DNA of 64,000 bases, from positions 38,574,001 through 38,638,000 of the forward strand of contig NC_086028.1 in the NCBI RefSeq assembly GCF_036323735.1. Direction: 5' to 3'. How positions within the stretch are numbered: the first letter of the stretch is position 1; each line of letters opens with the position of its first letter. The stretch is from Rattus norvegicus. Lineage: Eukaryota; Chordata; Mammalia; Rodentia; Muridae. The position numbers and the translations under genes were made by a program. Of the stretch, positions 35,201 to 49,000 are shown piece after piece. A model generated the notes under the pieces. That model did not search any database. It was given only the letters and a program-made list of their open reading frames with translations, and was not told where the DNA came from.

Positions 35201-38200
35201 GTTACCTCATGTAAACTTTACTCAATACCTCTTGTTCAGGGTGCTACCCATGACTGCTCTTTAGATGAGTTGAATTTCCTTTATTTCTGTTCACAGATGT
35301 TACTAACATCTGTGAAGGACCAGCATCTACCTTGTCTTCTCCACTAGAAACAGACTCCATGCAGAGCCACTCCAGCTATTGATTGAATAAGTAATATGAC
35401 AGAACTAGTGGGATGACTCTCTTTTTTCTTTATTCTAGAGGAAAATACATATGAATATATTAACTTGGGCCTAGGGCTTAATCAACAGCCGGATGCTTTC
35501 TTCCCACCAAACAAGCCCAGGCCATGAAGAACACTCTTGTTTTATGACACCATCTCTTGATTTTTAAGTGAACATTGTATACATGCAGCACACGTATAAG
35601 AGTCTTTACTTTCTTCACGCCATTAATAGCCTGGTTCAAGAAAGGGAAACACGGGGCTGGGGATTTAGCTCAGTGGTAGAGCACTTACCTAGGAAGCGCA
35701 AGGCCCTGGGTTCAGTCCCCTGCTCCGAAAAAAAAAGAACCAAAAAAAAAAAAAAAAAAAAAAAGAAAGGGAAACACAGGAGACTCAGGATTGTAAATTA
35801 ATGTGGCCCATACCTGAAGGCACAAGTTGCAATATGAGAAGGACACTGCCACCCAAGAAAAGGGAACCAGCCATGGAATAACGCCGGGTCACATGCTGTA
35901 GCAATAGCCAGGCCAACACATAGGCAGGGACTTCAACAGCTGCCAGTAGGAAGCCATTCACGTAGATGTTCCCATTCAAGTTAGGAGTGTCAAGAGAAAG
36001 TCCGAAGTAGCCCACTGATATGGTCAGCCTGAAAGAGGGTGCAGAAGAGAGCTGGAGAAGCAACATCCATCTCTCCAGACCCACACACCTCGACAAACTT
36101 TCATCCTGACAAGTCCTAAACTGCCTTTGGTGCAGGGGAATGGGAGGGCAGTAGCAGACTCCATTCCTGATTTATAGCTCAGATCATCCCATAAAGAAAG
36201 TGTCTTAGCATAATGCTTCATATAATTCACAATGACTTAATTACTAGAGAAAGTCCCAATGTGCATTTCAACATTAGAATCTTACACCAAACACTCGGTT
36301 TACAAAAGCCCAATTTCCCAATCCCTTTGGCAAACCTCTATCTTCAAAAAAAAAAAAAAAAAAAAAAAAAACCACCCCAAAACCAAAAACAAACAAACAA
36401 ACAAACCATACATTATGATTCACGGCAGTCAGAAAATTACAGTATGAAGTAGCAAGACTGGAGTTTACTATAACATGAGGAACAGTATTAAAGTTTCACA
36501 GCATTAGAAAATTTGAGAACCACTGCTCTATGAAAATCCCAGAAGGGCCCTATAATGCTTTCATGTTTCCAGAAAGCTCTTAGCAGCCTCAGGAGCATAA
36601 AGCATGAAGTGTCTTCACTAAATCCCTTCTTCAAACCCCCAACTGTCCTAGCCAGAGTGTGTGTGTCACCAATAGAGAACTTTTTAGGAAGAACAGACAG
36701 AAATGGAGCTGGGGGTTGTTGTAGGGTGTGTGTAAATGACAGACAATGTGGCCTCAATGTAGGGCCAGTCCTTCTGTCTCCATGAGCACAGTAGAATTTC
36801 TGTCAGCTCCTTCCTGACTATTTACCACAGATAATCTACTGAGGGAGGGGACAAGAGACAGAACAATCAAGGAAGGACCTATGGGATTCCCTTGTGGGAC
36901 CCCGAGATCTCAGCCACCATGATCATTTTCTCCTTTTCTGGGTTTCCATTACATTAAAAACTGTTATGTCCCCATGGCTGCCATCCATCCCAAGGAAGAA
37001 CCCTTGTGTCATGTGATGACAGCTTTGGTCTGAAGTGTGTCTGTAGACAAGAGTCCTGACAGTGGGTGTGGTTTAGGCAGGTCTCACTTACGCACCACAG
37101 GATTATGGACATGATGGTGAGGATCCTGATATTCCGTGTTCGGACCAGATCATAAATGTGGTGCGACTGAGTATTTTTGGCATTTCCATCTTGTAAGTTA
37201 GTGGTCTAGGAAGGAGAACAGGTTGAAGACGTGCCTCATATAGACATACACCTAGCCCCCATCATTTTCGCTATCTACTTCTCAAGAGTTAGGGAACATT
37301 CCAAGGTTCTTCCTTGAAAAGACAGAAGTACAATGACTCAAGGGAATGTCTAAGGTCCCTGCAGCCTTAGTCAAGAACAAACTAGAATAAAGGACAATGA
37401 GGGATTAAGAGAGGTGTACAGCAAAGGCAGAGGCCCAAGCAGACAGCTGCTTGCATTACCCCGTCCATCCTCACTGGTCGCCTCCCAGGGAGGCTTTTGG
37501 GATTCCTATGGTAGGCTGACTCCTTGCTTTCAGTCAGAGAAAAGTAAGACTGTGTATTTTACTGAACTGACATTTAAATGGAACGAATGTTTGGGGTCCT
37601 CATACCATATAGTTACTGGTCTTCTTCCAGAAAAAAAAATCTAATTGAAAGCAGGAAAACTGAGCCACCCTTCACCCAGAGTAACTTCCTATGAGATCCA
37701 GCAGAGCCAAGGCCGTCATGCCTAAACACACTGTCACTGCTTTCTTAGTTAACCCAGCTCAGCTGTTCAGCAAAAGGTCAACTTGGGACTCAAATCCTCT
37801 GAAACAGCCTCAATTTCCTAAGTGATGCCAATGAGGCTATGGGTTTACCCACACCTATCCCTTACTTAAATGCCAGCAAAGCACCCTGACTTAAGATGTC
37901 CTCAGGCACATTCCAGGCCTCACTTCTGTGCTTCAGAGTCCGTCCAGAGCATGCTGAGTCACAGCTGCTCCTAGGCCACCATTTAAGGACTCTCAGTGGC
38001 TATCAGCATCTTGGTTTCCTATAACCAAGGCCCACGTCCTCATAAGCCCAGAACATTTCAAACATGCTTGTTGCTACACTGTAAGGAATTCCTCATGGTT
38101 TATGAGAACAGGAAAGAGGTGGCTGTGAGAAAGGACATGGATGGTACTTGATGAGTAAAGCCTGTCAGACACAGAACACTGCTGGGTGCGAATCTACAGT

Positions 38201-41200
38201 ATTCTATCTTCAGACAGCGGTCCCCAAGATGTAAGAAACAAGGACTTCCCAAAACACTAAAGTCAAAGGAAGCCCCTTTCTCATGAAGGGTGTTTACTAT
38301 TAAAAAGTGATGGTTAAGCCAGACTTGGTGGCATATCTCTTTAATTTCAGCTCTTGGGAGGCAGAAGAGTCAGATCATTGTTTGAGATAAGCCTGGTCTA
38401 CACAGAGAGTTCCAGACCAGTCAGGGTTACACAGTAAGAATCTATGTTAAAAAAAAGCAAGCAAGGAGGCAGGAAAGCAAGCAATGTGTAAAAAGTATGA
38501 TTACTGGAATAGGAAAGGAAACATGGCAAGAAAAAAATCATGGGAGTTAGAACACATCCCTCTCATCCTCTGAGGTCTGTGTGTACTCATGAGTGTATAT
38601 GTGTATGCACCACATGGATGTGTGTATCTGTGTGTATGTGAATGAAGACTACAGGTTGACCTGGGATGTCACCACCAATCACTTTTCTAGCTTATCTTTG
38701 ACGCAGGGTCTCTCATTGACTGATTGTCCTTCTGTCCAGTAAGCTCCAGGGGTCCTGCTGTCTCTGCTCCCCCAGTACTGGGATTACAGCCACACTCAGC
38801 CATGCCTGACATTCAGTCTGTTGTTGGGGATCTGAACTTGGGCCCTGATGCTTGTGTGGCGAGCACTTTACAGACTGAATCATCCATCCTTCTATTCCTC
38901 CAACTTCTACATTTAACAACCCTTGCCTTAGGGGTGCCCATGGCTTAGGGAAGGCAAGGGCTAAGTTCCTGTGAGCTGTGCTGCATGCTGCTGACCTCAA
39001 ACGGTCAGTGGGAGCCTCCCCAGTGGCTTCCACATGGTGTTTACCTCACTGGGATCGAAGATAGTGGAAGGCGCAACAATCCCATTGAATTTGGCAGCTT
39101 TGCGGATGATCACCTCTGCCTCTTTAACTCGGCCTTGAGAGATGAGCCATCGGGGGGACTCAGGGATGAACCTGGAAGTACAGCACAATCTAGTGAGGCC
39201 TCCTGCTCTCTAGAGGCTGGACATGGCTCAACTGCATACGGGAAGTGAGGTTTCAGACAGAGAGGCAGGAGCGTGGAATGTGCAGTATTCATAAGGCAGA
39301 AATAGAAATGGTCCAGTAACTACCTGAGGTGTGAGCTCTGAGTGGAATGAGCAAACCCTGAAGCATCCTCCTGTACATCCCAAGGGGATCCCCACTCTGG
39401 CTGGCATCTGCATGTCTGCAATGGTGGTGCCCCCTTCTGGGCTTTAAGGAGACAGGTACAAGATGGGCTCCTGATGCCTGGCTTCTGCTGAGAGTCAGGC
39501 CCACCTAGATCCTGCTCTATTCTACTCTGTCCGAGAGAGGCACAGGATCTTCTGCAGAGATCACTTAACATCCACTTCTTCCTACTCCACCTCTGATTTA
39601 CTCAATAGACTTGTCGGTCTCTCTACACAAAACAGCCTTGTTATTAGGGCCGGAGACTGGTGAGTATTTTCCTTATGCTTGTGACCAGGCAGCCCTCTCT
39701 CCTCTCATAACCAGGAGCCACGATACATTGTTTTTTCTGCTCCCATTCTCTCCAGGATGCTCTCCACTGTGCAAGGGGTGAGGATCTCAACTTAGTCTAG
39801 TCTACCTGCCAGGATCCATTCTTGGCTTGGAATAGCTGTTGCTTTCCCTGCCCAATCTTCCTCTGTGGCAGCACAGCTGGACCTGCCTTCCTCTGCACAG
39901 CCACTGGAGGAAGCTCAATGTGGAGCTCTCCCTCTCTTTACTTTCCAACCCCCCCGGTCTGGGGCCTCAGCATCAAGCAGCTATAGTCTAGGTCTTGCTG
40001 GGACCTGGGGACTTCCCAGAGGTTTGGCTGGTCTCTATCTGCTTGCAGCAAATTCTTACTTCGACGTAGAACAGGGCAGAGGAGATACCTGCTAATGTCT
40101 TGGGATTCTGTGTTCTTTTGACTTTTCTGAGTATGGGGAGATTTTGTGAACTGACATAAATAATATGCACCCCCCTTTTGTGGGATCTAGAATTGAAATT
40201 TTAGGCCTACTGCTGCCCTCTACTGGACGTGACACAGAAGCCACCCCCAGGGTAGGCAGCCCAAGGGCCAGGGCCACACTTACCACCAGAGAGCCCCACA
40301 CAGCACCCCTGGTAAAGTAATTGCCATCAGCAGCATCCTCCAGTCTCTGATGAAGTATGCAAACAGAGGCAGCACCATGAAGCCAAATGCAAAAAATATG
40401 CAAATTCCTAAGGTGGCGAATATAATTCGAATTGACTTGGAAAGAATTTCTGTTCCTGTTCAAAACAAGGAAGAGTCAAGTTAATCATTAATTAGGGTTA
40501 TTTCCTATAAATCTTCTGTGATATCATTTTTAACATAGAGACAAGAGGGAGCCAGAAGTAGCTGTGTGCTCAGAGTCTCTGGGAGGGGGCTACATCTGAA
40601 CTGACTAAGTCTGCTCTGATTTGCTCCTGGGGTATTTCTCTGAGGTCCCTAGGCAACAGTTCTCTTATGAAAACATCATCACCACCCTCAGACACATGCT
40701 AAAGAGCGTTACACCCCTGTAAATCCTTACGCAAGGAAGAATTAACCAAAGGCAAAATCACCACTAAAGCCACACATGCTAACTATTATCCTTTGTAGAA
40801 AAAATGACCTAGTAACTGAGAAAAGAAAATAATCATCCTTCCCAGTATACAGCCAAAGGAACCCAGTGATCTGATTGGTTAGAGCAAGGCTCTTCTAAAC
40901 AGGGAGACTAGAAGCTTTCCAGTGGGAACAAGGTGGCTTGTCTAAGTCATAGCATTGAAGGATAGACTCTGACCCAAACCTGAACTGCACTGCTCAACTC
41001 ACTCTCCTGGGCAGACACTGATAGGCAGCAATGCTCTGCAGCATCCCTTTCCTGGGGAGCCTGCCCATCATGGCCCATCTCCCCTTGGTGTGCCTCCTTC
41101 TTTCCATGCAAGCCTTTAAAAAGGGAATCCTAGTTAATGACTGAAGTACTAATAAGGCCAAGAGGCCACAAGTCAGAGGCCAGAAGAACAGGACATCAGA

Positions 41201-42841
41201 AGTCAGAACCCTTGTCAGGCTCAACTTCCCATGTGGTGAAGTAGGTTTATTTACTAGGGAATTCTAGTGAGGGACATCACAACTTGTCTCCAGTAAAGTG
41301 AAATGCAGGATCTAGAACTAAACTCCAACCTGATGTCCATACCCAGAACAAATGCTGCCACGTAGTTGGATATATGTCCCATGCCAACAAGGGCAAAGAG
41401 CAGAGTAAACATCTCGAAGTTCACAGAGAAGACCTGCAGGAAGCTGAAGCCAGTATGCATGCCCATGGTCCAAAACAGCACAGGCTTGCGACCAAACCTG
41501 GAGAGGAAAGGAGGATCACAGAGAAGCAGCTGGGAGAGGCAGCAGCCACTGGCTCCACAGAGGGGCTGTCTCCTGACACAGGGACTGGCACCAGGGTAGT
41601 TCCCTCCCTCTCACTCTCCATGCGAACATTGAATTCCATACTTTCCAGGATGAATGTGTAGCCTGGACACTCAGGCTGCCTCAATGGCAGTGCCACAATG
41701 GGGCTAATGACTGCAGGGGATGGAAAGACATTTGTTATGTGTAAATCCACATGTTCATAATAAGCTTTACAGACAAATACACATAAAAACCTTAAATGCA
41801 TCATTGTGTAACAATATGACTTTTAAAACAGTATAATGCCTTACAAATTAAAACATTAACTACACTTATTTACATTTTTAGGAGGGTTTGAGAAATAATA
41901 TGACAGAATATTTCATATTCTTTACACAATCAAATAGACAATGGCACATATATTTTGATAAGCATAAAACAGTCACATGTTGGTAGCGTTCAGGAGCAAA
42001 ATATTTATAAAGAAGTGTGTTAACAAACATGTCTGGTAACTGTGTGCATTATTTTATTCCCGAAGTCAGCTGAAGCAACCACAATGTCTTTCTTCTGCTT
42101 TATCAGGGCTGAAAACCTAGTTCTAGGCTCGTGTTCTACCGTTGTGGTCTACCCCAATTCACAATTCTAATTTCTTGTTTTAAATTTTCTTTCATTTTTA
42201 TTTACTGGGGTACATCCATGTGGAGGTCAGAGGACAACTTATGGGAGTTGATTCTTTCCATCAACCAGTTGAATACTGTGGACTAAACTCAGGTCATTAT
42301 GGGCAACAAGCAGTTACCTGTTGAGAAGGTCGCCAGCCAAGCAATATATCTTTTTTTTTTTGAGTTAAAAATTTTTAATTTTATCTTATGTGTACAGGAG
42401 TTTTCCCTGCACATATGACTGGGCACACTATATGCATGCTTGGGGCCCTCAGAGGCCAGAAGAGGGGATTAGACCCCCTAGAACTGGGGGTTCTAGGCAT
42501 CTAAGCAGGAGCTGGAAATTGAACCCAGGTCCTTCAAGAGCGCCAGTTCTCTCAACATCTGGGTGGTCTCTCTGATCCCCAATCTAACTCTTGGGGATCA
42601 AAAAAAACCAACAAAAACCAAAGAAACACAACAACCACCACCCCTCCATCTGTCACCCAAGGATCTGGAGAAATGGTCATCTTTCACAAGGATAGAGGCA
42701 CAAAAAAGCACATCTCTTCATTGACTGAGGATGTTTCAACATATCAGCACAATAGTTACATTCGAAATTGATGTTGGGATAATGTATTTTTCATGAAATC
42801 AAATATTCATGAAATGCACAAAATAAAAAAGCCTATATATA

Positions 42842-42907
<66 letters not shown>

Positions 42908-43516
42908 ATGTCTAGAACTGGAAATTATGCAAATATGACATCTATAGCATAGTGAATTATAGAAAAAAATACTTGTACATCAGAGTACCCAGAGGAGACG
43001 GGTATAGCTCAGAGGCAAGTGCATGCTGAGCACACACAAGGTCCTGGGTTAAATTTCCATCACAAATGAAATGGAAACAAAAGCAACTGCAAAAAGAAGA
43101 CCCAGCACTCAAAACTGTATATTATGGGATAGATTACGGGCAACTGCACAAAGGCAGCAGAGGAGCAGAAGACTGGCACCATCACCTACAGTGTAGACTG
43201 CTGCTGTCTTTGCTAAGTTAGCACGCTTGTTTTCTTTTGGTCATGGTTCTTTCTGGAGAATACATTCACATGCACCGTCTACATGGTGGGCCTTCTCCTA
43301 AGTCCATGCAGACTCACACACTGATCTCTTAGGGAAGCACTCTTTGATACACCTGACACAATGCTTCCTCTGGTGTTCTAGGCATCTGTTCTGACTAACG
43401 TGTTGCAGTTTTCCTGAGTGCTATCAAAGCATGCATCAATCCCTTCCCGGGACATAGCCTTCTATTTTCTTTACATCCTTCCTTACAGTGAGAATCTCTT
43501 TTTGGAGGCTTTCCTT

Positions 43517-43557
<41 letters not shown>

Positions 43558-45316
43558 ATGTGCATTTTGTGCATATGTGTGAGTGTGTGTTCTCCTGTGC
43601 ACATGTGTGTATATGCATGTGGAGACCAGAGGTCAATCTCGGTGTTATTATGCAGAACACCATTTTAAGACCGGTTTCTCACGGGCATCTAGAACTCACT
43701 CCTAGGCTAGGGTGACTTGCCAATAATCTCCAGGGAGCCTGCTGCTCCTGTCCTTCAGTCACTGGGACAATAAAGGCATGCCATGCCACCCTGATATTAC
43801 ATGGGTGCTGGGGACTGAGTATGGAACTTCATGGTTGTGGGGCAGCCCTTCACTGTGCTAATTCCCCAGGTTCAGGATTCAGAGTTTGAAGTTTCTCTTT
43901 GTGATTCGGGGCAGTTTTAGGCTTCAGGGTTTGTTGCTTTGAACTATCCCTCTATCAATTATGATTGGCACTGACACGGAAGTGGTTACTCATGGGTGCT
44001 AACTTGGATGGGCAAACACTGGATGGGCTTCTGAGGCCTTGAAGTTCTCCTACCTGACTTGCAGTTGTTCTCAGGCCACCTCCATTTTGGTTGAATTGTC
44101 ATGATGATGGAATCGAAAGTAATTTGGTTTCCAGATCTAAAGTAAACTTGTTTCTCTAGATTCTTATCCTCCCCAACCTTAAAGATTTCCTCAGTCATGA
44201 CTCATCAAGAGAGATATTTCTCCATCACCTGCATTCTTGAATTTATCACTCCCTGATTACTCCTAGTAACAGCCAAATATGGGCCAAACAGGAAACTTTT
44301 CAATCTCCTTCCCAGACTATGGGATTGCACTGAGATTGTTATGAAGTGTGGAAGGGACACTACTGTGCCACACCACACGGGCCTGAAGTCTTCTCTCAGG
44401 TCTTGCTGTGCTGCTATTGTCTAGCCTATGATGTAAGCTATTTTAATAATCTCCACCCACAATCAACCTGAAGGAAAGTAGCGCTTCTGCTTGAGACTGG
44501 TCTCAGCTGGCTCGCACCATGTGCATTCAGGAGTGCTTACTCTCTTATATTAAAAACTGGCAATGTGGTTGCCCTTAAGAAGGTACTGTCTGGTTGGTGA
44601 GGCAATATTAACCACACTTTAATTAACCATGCTACTGGACATGCCATGATACACTGAGACAAGTGCATAAAGGAAACGGTCTACAGGTCCACAGAGACAC
44701 ATTAAGGAACTCAGACTCCAAGGGCAGGTATTGTGCACTATGGGATGATCTTCCTGACGATGGAGCACTGATGAGGTCCAAAGAAAAGGTAACAGATGCC
44801 AACGGGGAAGTATTCAGTCTAGAATGAGAGACCATTATTGATCCTGTGACATCACTTTTCATTCACTAATTTCTCTTCAGTGCCATGAAATCCAGGAACT
44901 GAGGTAATGGAAACTGCCACCTTGAGCCATTCGTATGGCCAAGAGACAGCATTAAATGGAAGGAGGATTCAGACTCTCAGTACAGGTGCTGTGGCTGCTG
45001 AGCATGCATATGAGTACGTGATTAACTCAGAAAGGCATTAGCTGCCCAACAGGGCTTTGGAGGAAGAAAGGAGCCAAACTGCAAAAGACTCTATGGCTAT
45101 CGATTGGTAAAGGAGGAGACTCTGATTGTTTGTAAGGAGGGTATACTACAAGTACAAGACAGACTAGTGTAAGCTCTATCCTCCTTCCTTCCAAACGCTG
45201 CTCAGGACGACAGAGATCTAGGGAATACTTTACATCACTACTTTCTGGCAGCTGGAAGTTGTAAAGAAAAAAATCCTCGTTTTTTATTTTTTATGTTTAT
45301 TTAATGTGTTCACTTT

Positions 45317-45371
<55 letters not shown>

Positions 45372-46000
45372 TTTTGGAGCTGAGGACCAAACCCAGGGCC
45401 TTACCACTGAGCTAAATCCCCAGCCCCCTCACTTTTGTTTTTAAACAGTGTCTTACATATAGCTAGGCTGGCCTCAAAGTCTATCCTTCTGTTTAGCTTC
45501 TAGTGCCTGGATTATAGGTACGCATAACCATGCTTAGAGTAGAAAACTTCATTTTGAACTTTACCTTTTCATTTGTTATATTTTGGGTGAGGGGTGAGAG
45601 GTTAGGGTGTAGGATGGTGGGGTGCATGTGAACTAGAGGAGTGCATGTGGTAGTCAGAGGACAACTTGCTGGGGTTGGTTCTCTCCTACCATGTGGGTCC
45701 TGATGACAGAACTCAGGTGGTTGAGCTTTACTCAGAGCAATGTCTCCCACTCACAGACCTGGTCCGGTCACTTTTAAAGACTGGCAACAAAATGGCAAAC
45801 ACACATATTTACAAAACCAGGAAATACCAGTCTACTTATTCTGTGTTGAACCTCTCATAATCCAGAAAGCTAGTTTAGTAATCTCAAAAACTCATGACAA
45901 CGTGCCAAGTGGTGGTGGCACATACCTTTAATCCCAGGCAGGCACATCTATAAATTCAAAGACAGCCTGGTTTACAGATCAAGTTCCAGGGTAGCCCTGG

Positions 46001-46069
<69 letters not shown>

Positions 46070-49000
46070 TCTCATTTTCCTTCCATCAATACAATCCTAT
46101 CAAATCCTTTTTCAAAATGCATGTCTGATAGTCACACTCTGGTTTAAAAAACAACTCTCAAGGCTCCTCACTTCTCCAATCCAAATGCTTCACTGTGATC
46201 TGAGCTAAGCCACGTTTGCCCATCAGCTCTGGCCTCTGCCTGCTTCGTGGTCCTTGTCTCCATCTGAGTTTCCAGACCTCAACCACAGTGGACTTTTTTC
46301 TGTTCCTAAGCCTCTTGTCTAGACTTTAACACATGATGGGTTTTCCTGCCCAGAGTGCCCTTCTTCTCTCCACCTCTTTGACACCAAATGTCTACTCATC
46401 TTTCAACTTTCAGCTCATGCTTTGCTTCCCAGTAAATCCTCCTGACCCCTGATGGACACTTTCATGGCACTCTGACCTTCCCTGGTATCATTTCCCATGG
46501 CCAAGGAAAATAATCGCTTCTTCAGTAAGTTGAATCCATCTATCTGCTCTGTAAAGGCGCGTTCTGGATGAGCAGAGATAGTCCAGAAAGCCAGAGGAGC
46601 AAGGAGCCCTGGGCCTCAGTAGAAACTACCACTTGCCAACCACATACCCTGGCACATAAATTAGCCACAGTGTTTTACTTGCCCCACTTACAAAGTGGGA
46701 ATAACAGTTCCTGTCACAGGGGGTGAAGATATGGTCACCTATTTGGTTTTTAAGGTGTGCTGTACTTGGAACAGTGCCTGGCACATACTACATATTTGCT
46801 AAATAGACAAGAGCAATCAATCAATGCTTGTTACTAGATTAAGAGAAGTGTCATTCCCAACAGGGAGGGGCCTCAGGCTCAGCCAAAACTTGCAATCATG
46901 GTCACAGCCTACTGACATCTCTATTTAAAAAAAAATTAGTTTTTGTTTTTGAAACAGGGTTTCTCTGTGTAGCTCTGTATATACCAGACTATTTTCAAAC
47001 TGAGAGAACCACCTGCCTCTGCTTCCTGAGTACTGGTCCTAAAGCAGTGTGCCTCTAGACACGACATCTTAGTGATGCCTGTAGTGTACCCTGTAGCAGT
47101 TCAGTATTTTATATTTAATCACTAAGTGACTTTTGAAAAATAAATCTAATGAGATATGCAGTTTGTAAGTTTTCATTAGCCGAGAGTGGTGTACATCCTG
47201 ATTCAGGAGGACTGCCATACATTTAATGTCAGCCTGGCTTACACAGCAAGTACTAGGTCAGCTAGTTTCTTGTCTGGAGAAAAAAAAAACACTCACAAAG
47301 CCAAGGGCCAGCAAGATGGCTCAGCAGGCTGTGTGAGCATCATGAATTCGGTTGGATCCCTAGAACTAATATCAAAAGTAGGATTCCTCTATTTTCTCCT
47401 GACCTCTAAATGAAAGTTTTTGTTCACATACCTCTCCCCCACTGTACATTTGTACACAAATCACAAATACAAATTTAAAAAACAACAAACAAGACCCAAA
47501 AAACTTTGAGAAATGATGGGAGACTGATCCGTAGATGTACACATGAAATCATGCAGCTTCAGGAGCATGTGACAGAGCATGTGACAGAGCATGTGAGAGA
47601 GCAAGTAGCTTTGCTTCCCAGGCAAGATGACATTCTGTCTCAGCCTGGACTTCTCTGTGAGCTTCCTAGCTGGCCAGGAAGATGCTGAGCACCCTTTACT
47701 GCAGAGGTTCTCAGCTTCCTAATGCTGGGATCCCCCTCAAATGCTGGCGACCCCTCAGCTATAAAATTATTTTCATTGCTACTACATAAATATTATTTTG
47801 TTACTCCTGAGAACTGTAATGTAAATATCTGACATGCAGGATATCTGATATGGGATATCTGTAAAGGGGGTTGCGACCCACAAGTTGAGAACCCTGCTCT
47901 CCTGGGTCTAGGAGTATCCTGTTAGTGTCACCATAGCTAAGGATCTGTTGAAGTCCTCTCTGCTGACCTCAGCTGTCTGTGATAGATCCCAAAGCTCCAA
48001 CTAAAGGAACTTAGCATAATGAATCTGAGAATTTCACAAAAGCTGTGGACCTTGATGAAATAACAATAAAGACAGCGACCCTTCCTCAACAATCCCCGAT
48101 TTTATTGTTGCCTTTGGTTGCTGAGGCAGATTCTCCCTAAGTAGCCCAAGATGACCTTGAACTCTCAACCCTCTGCTCTCAGTCATCTGAGTACTAAGAT
48201 GAGAGGTGTGTACCCCCACCCATTACTTAAATTTCAAGGGCATTTTGATTTTCTGAGCCATTAATGGACCTCAGATAAAAGCTTTAAAATTGGACAATAC
48301 TATGCTTGTAACAAATAACATTCACTCTCTTGGTCACACAGTAAGTGCCATAACCACAGGCCACTTTGCTAAAGGACAGCCGAGTTCTGCTTCTCACAAC
48401 ACTTTTCTAACGTTGCTCAGAGAGTAAGCTGGTCTTCTTGCAAATACAGAAGTGGCCACCATGGTGTTGACTAATGTACAACACAGTGCATCCACACATG
48501 TGTAATGTCAATCTCTCTCCTCTTCAGGGATGGGAGAATGGTATAATCTCCTAAGGAAAGTAATCCAGACTAGTATAGATGTGACTCATGACAAAGTAAC
48601 CAGTCATTGGACCATGGGCACACATGGCTTGACTAGCTCAGTTTTCTCTGTTTAGTAAGGATTAGAAAATACTGTGGGAGGTTGTTGGCCTGTTTTACTT
48701 GATATGGAGTCTATGCTAGACATAGATACTGTTGCTTCTGAAACAAATGGCCCTGGGCTAAGAGAACATCATCATTTGAAGTCAAGTCCAGGTATATACT
48801 CCTTGATTAGTGCTGGACACCTTACCTGTCTGAGAGCTGTCCCGAAATGAAGGAGCCTAAGAGCACACCCACGTAAAACATGGAGGTGGTGAGTGGGGCT
48901 TTCCAGGCATCGTTACACACCAGGTTCCACTGTAGGAGGAGCAAAGGGATGCATCACTCACTCCTTTTCTGAAATTTAAGGCTTCTTGGAAAATGAACTG

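Larger units (their letters stand above)
41498..48825 (-). other. Slc22a21 intron 2 (7.3 kb)
   Basis: The intron holds tetranucleotide, CA/TG and TTTA microsatellites, an ID fragment, B1 and B4 SINEs, and a short hAT-like element (each listed separately). The stretches 43,600-45,280, 46,070-46,900 and 47,900-48,800 show no gene or clear repeat. Confidence 0.8.
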
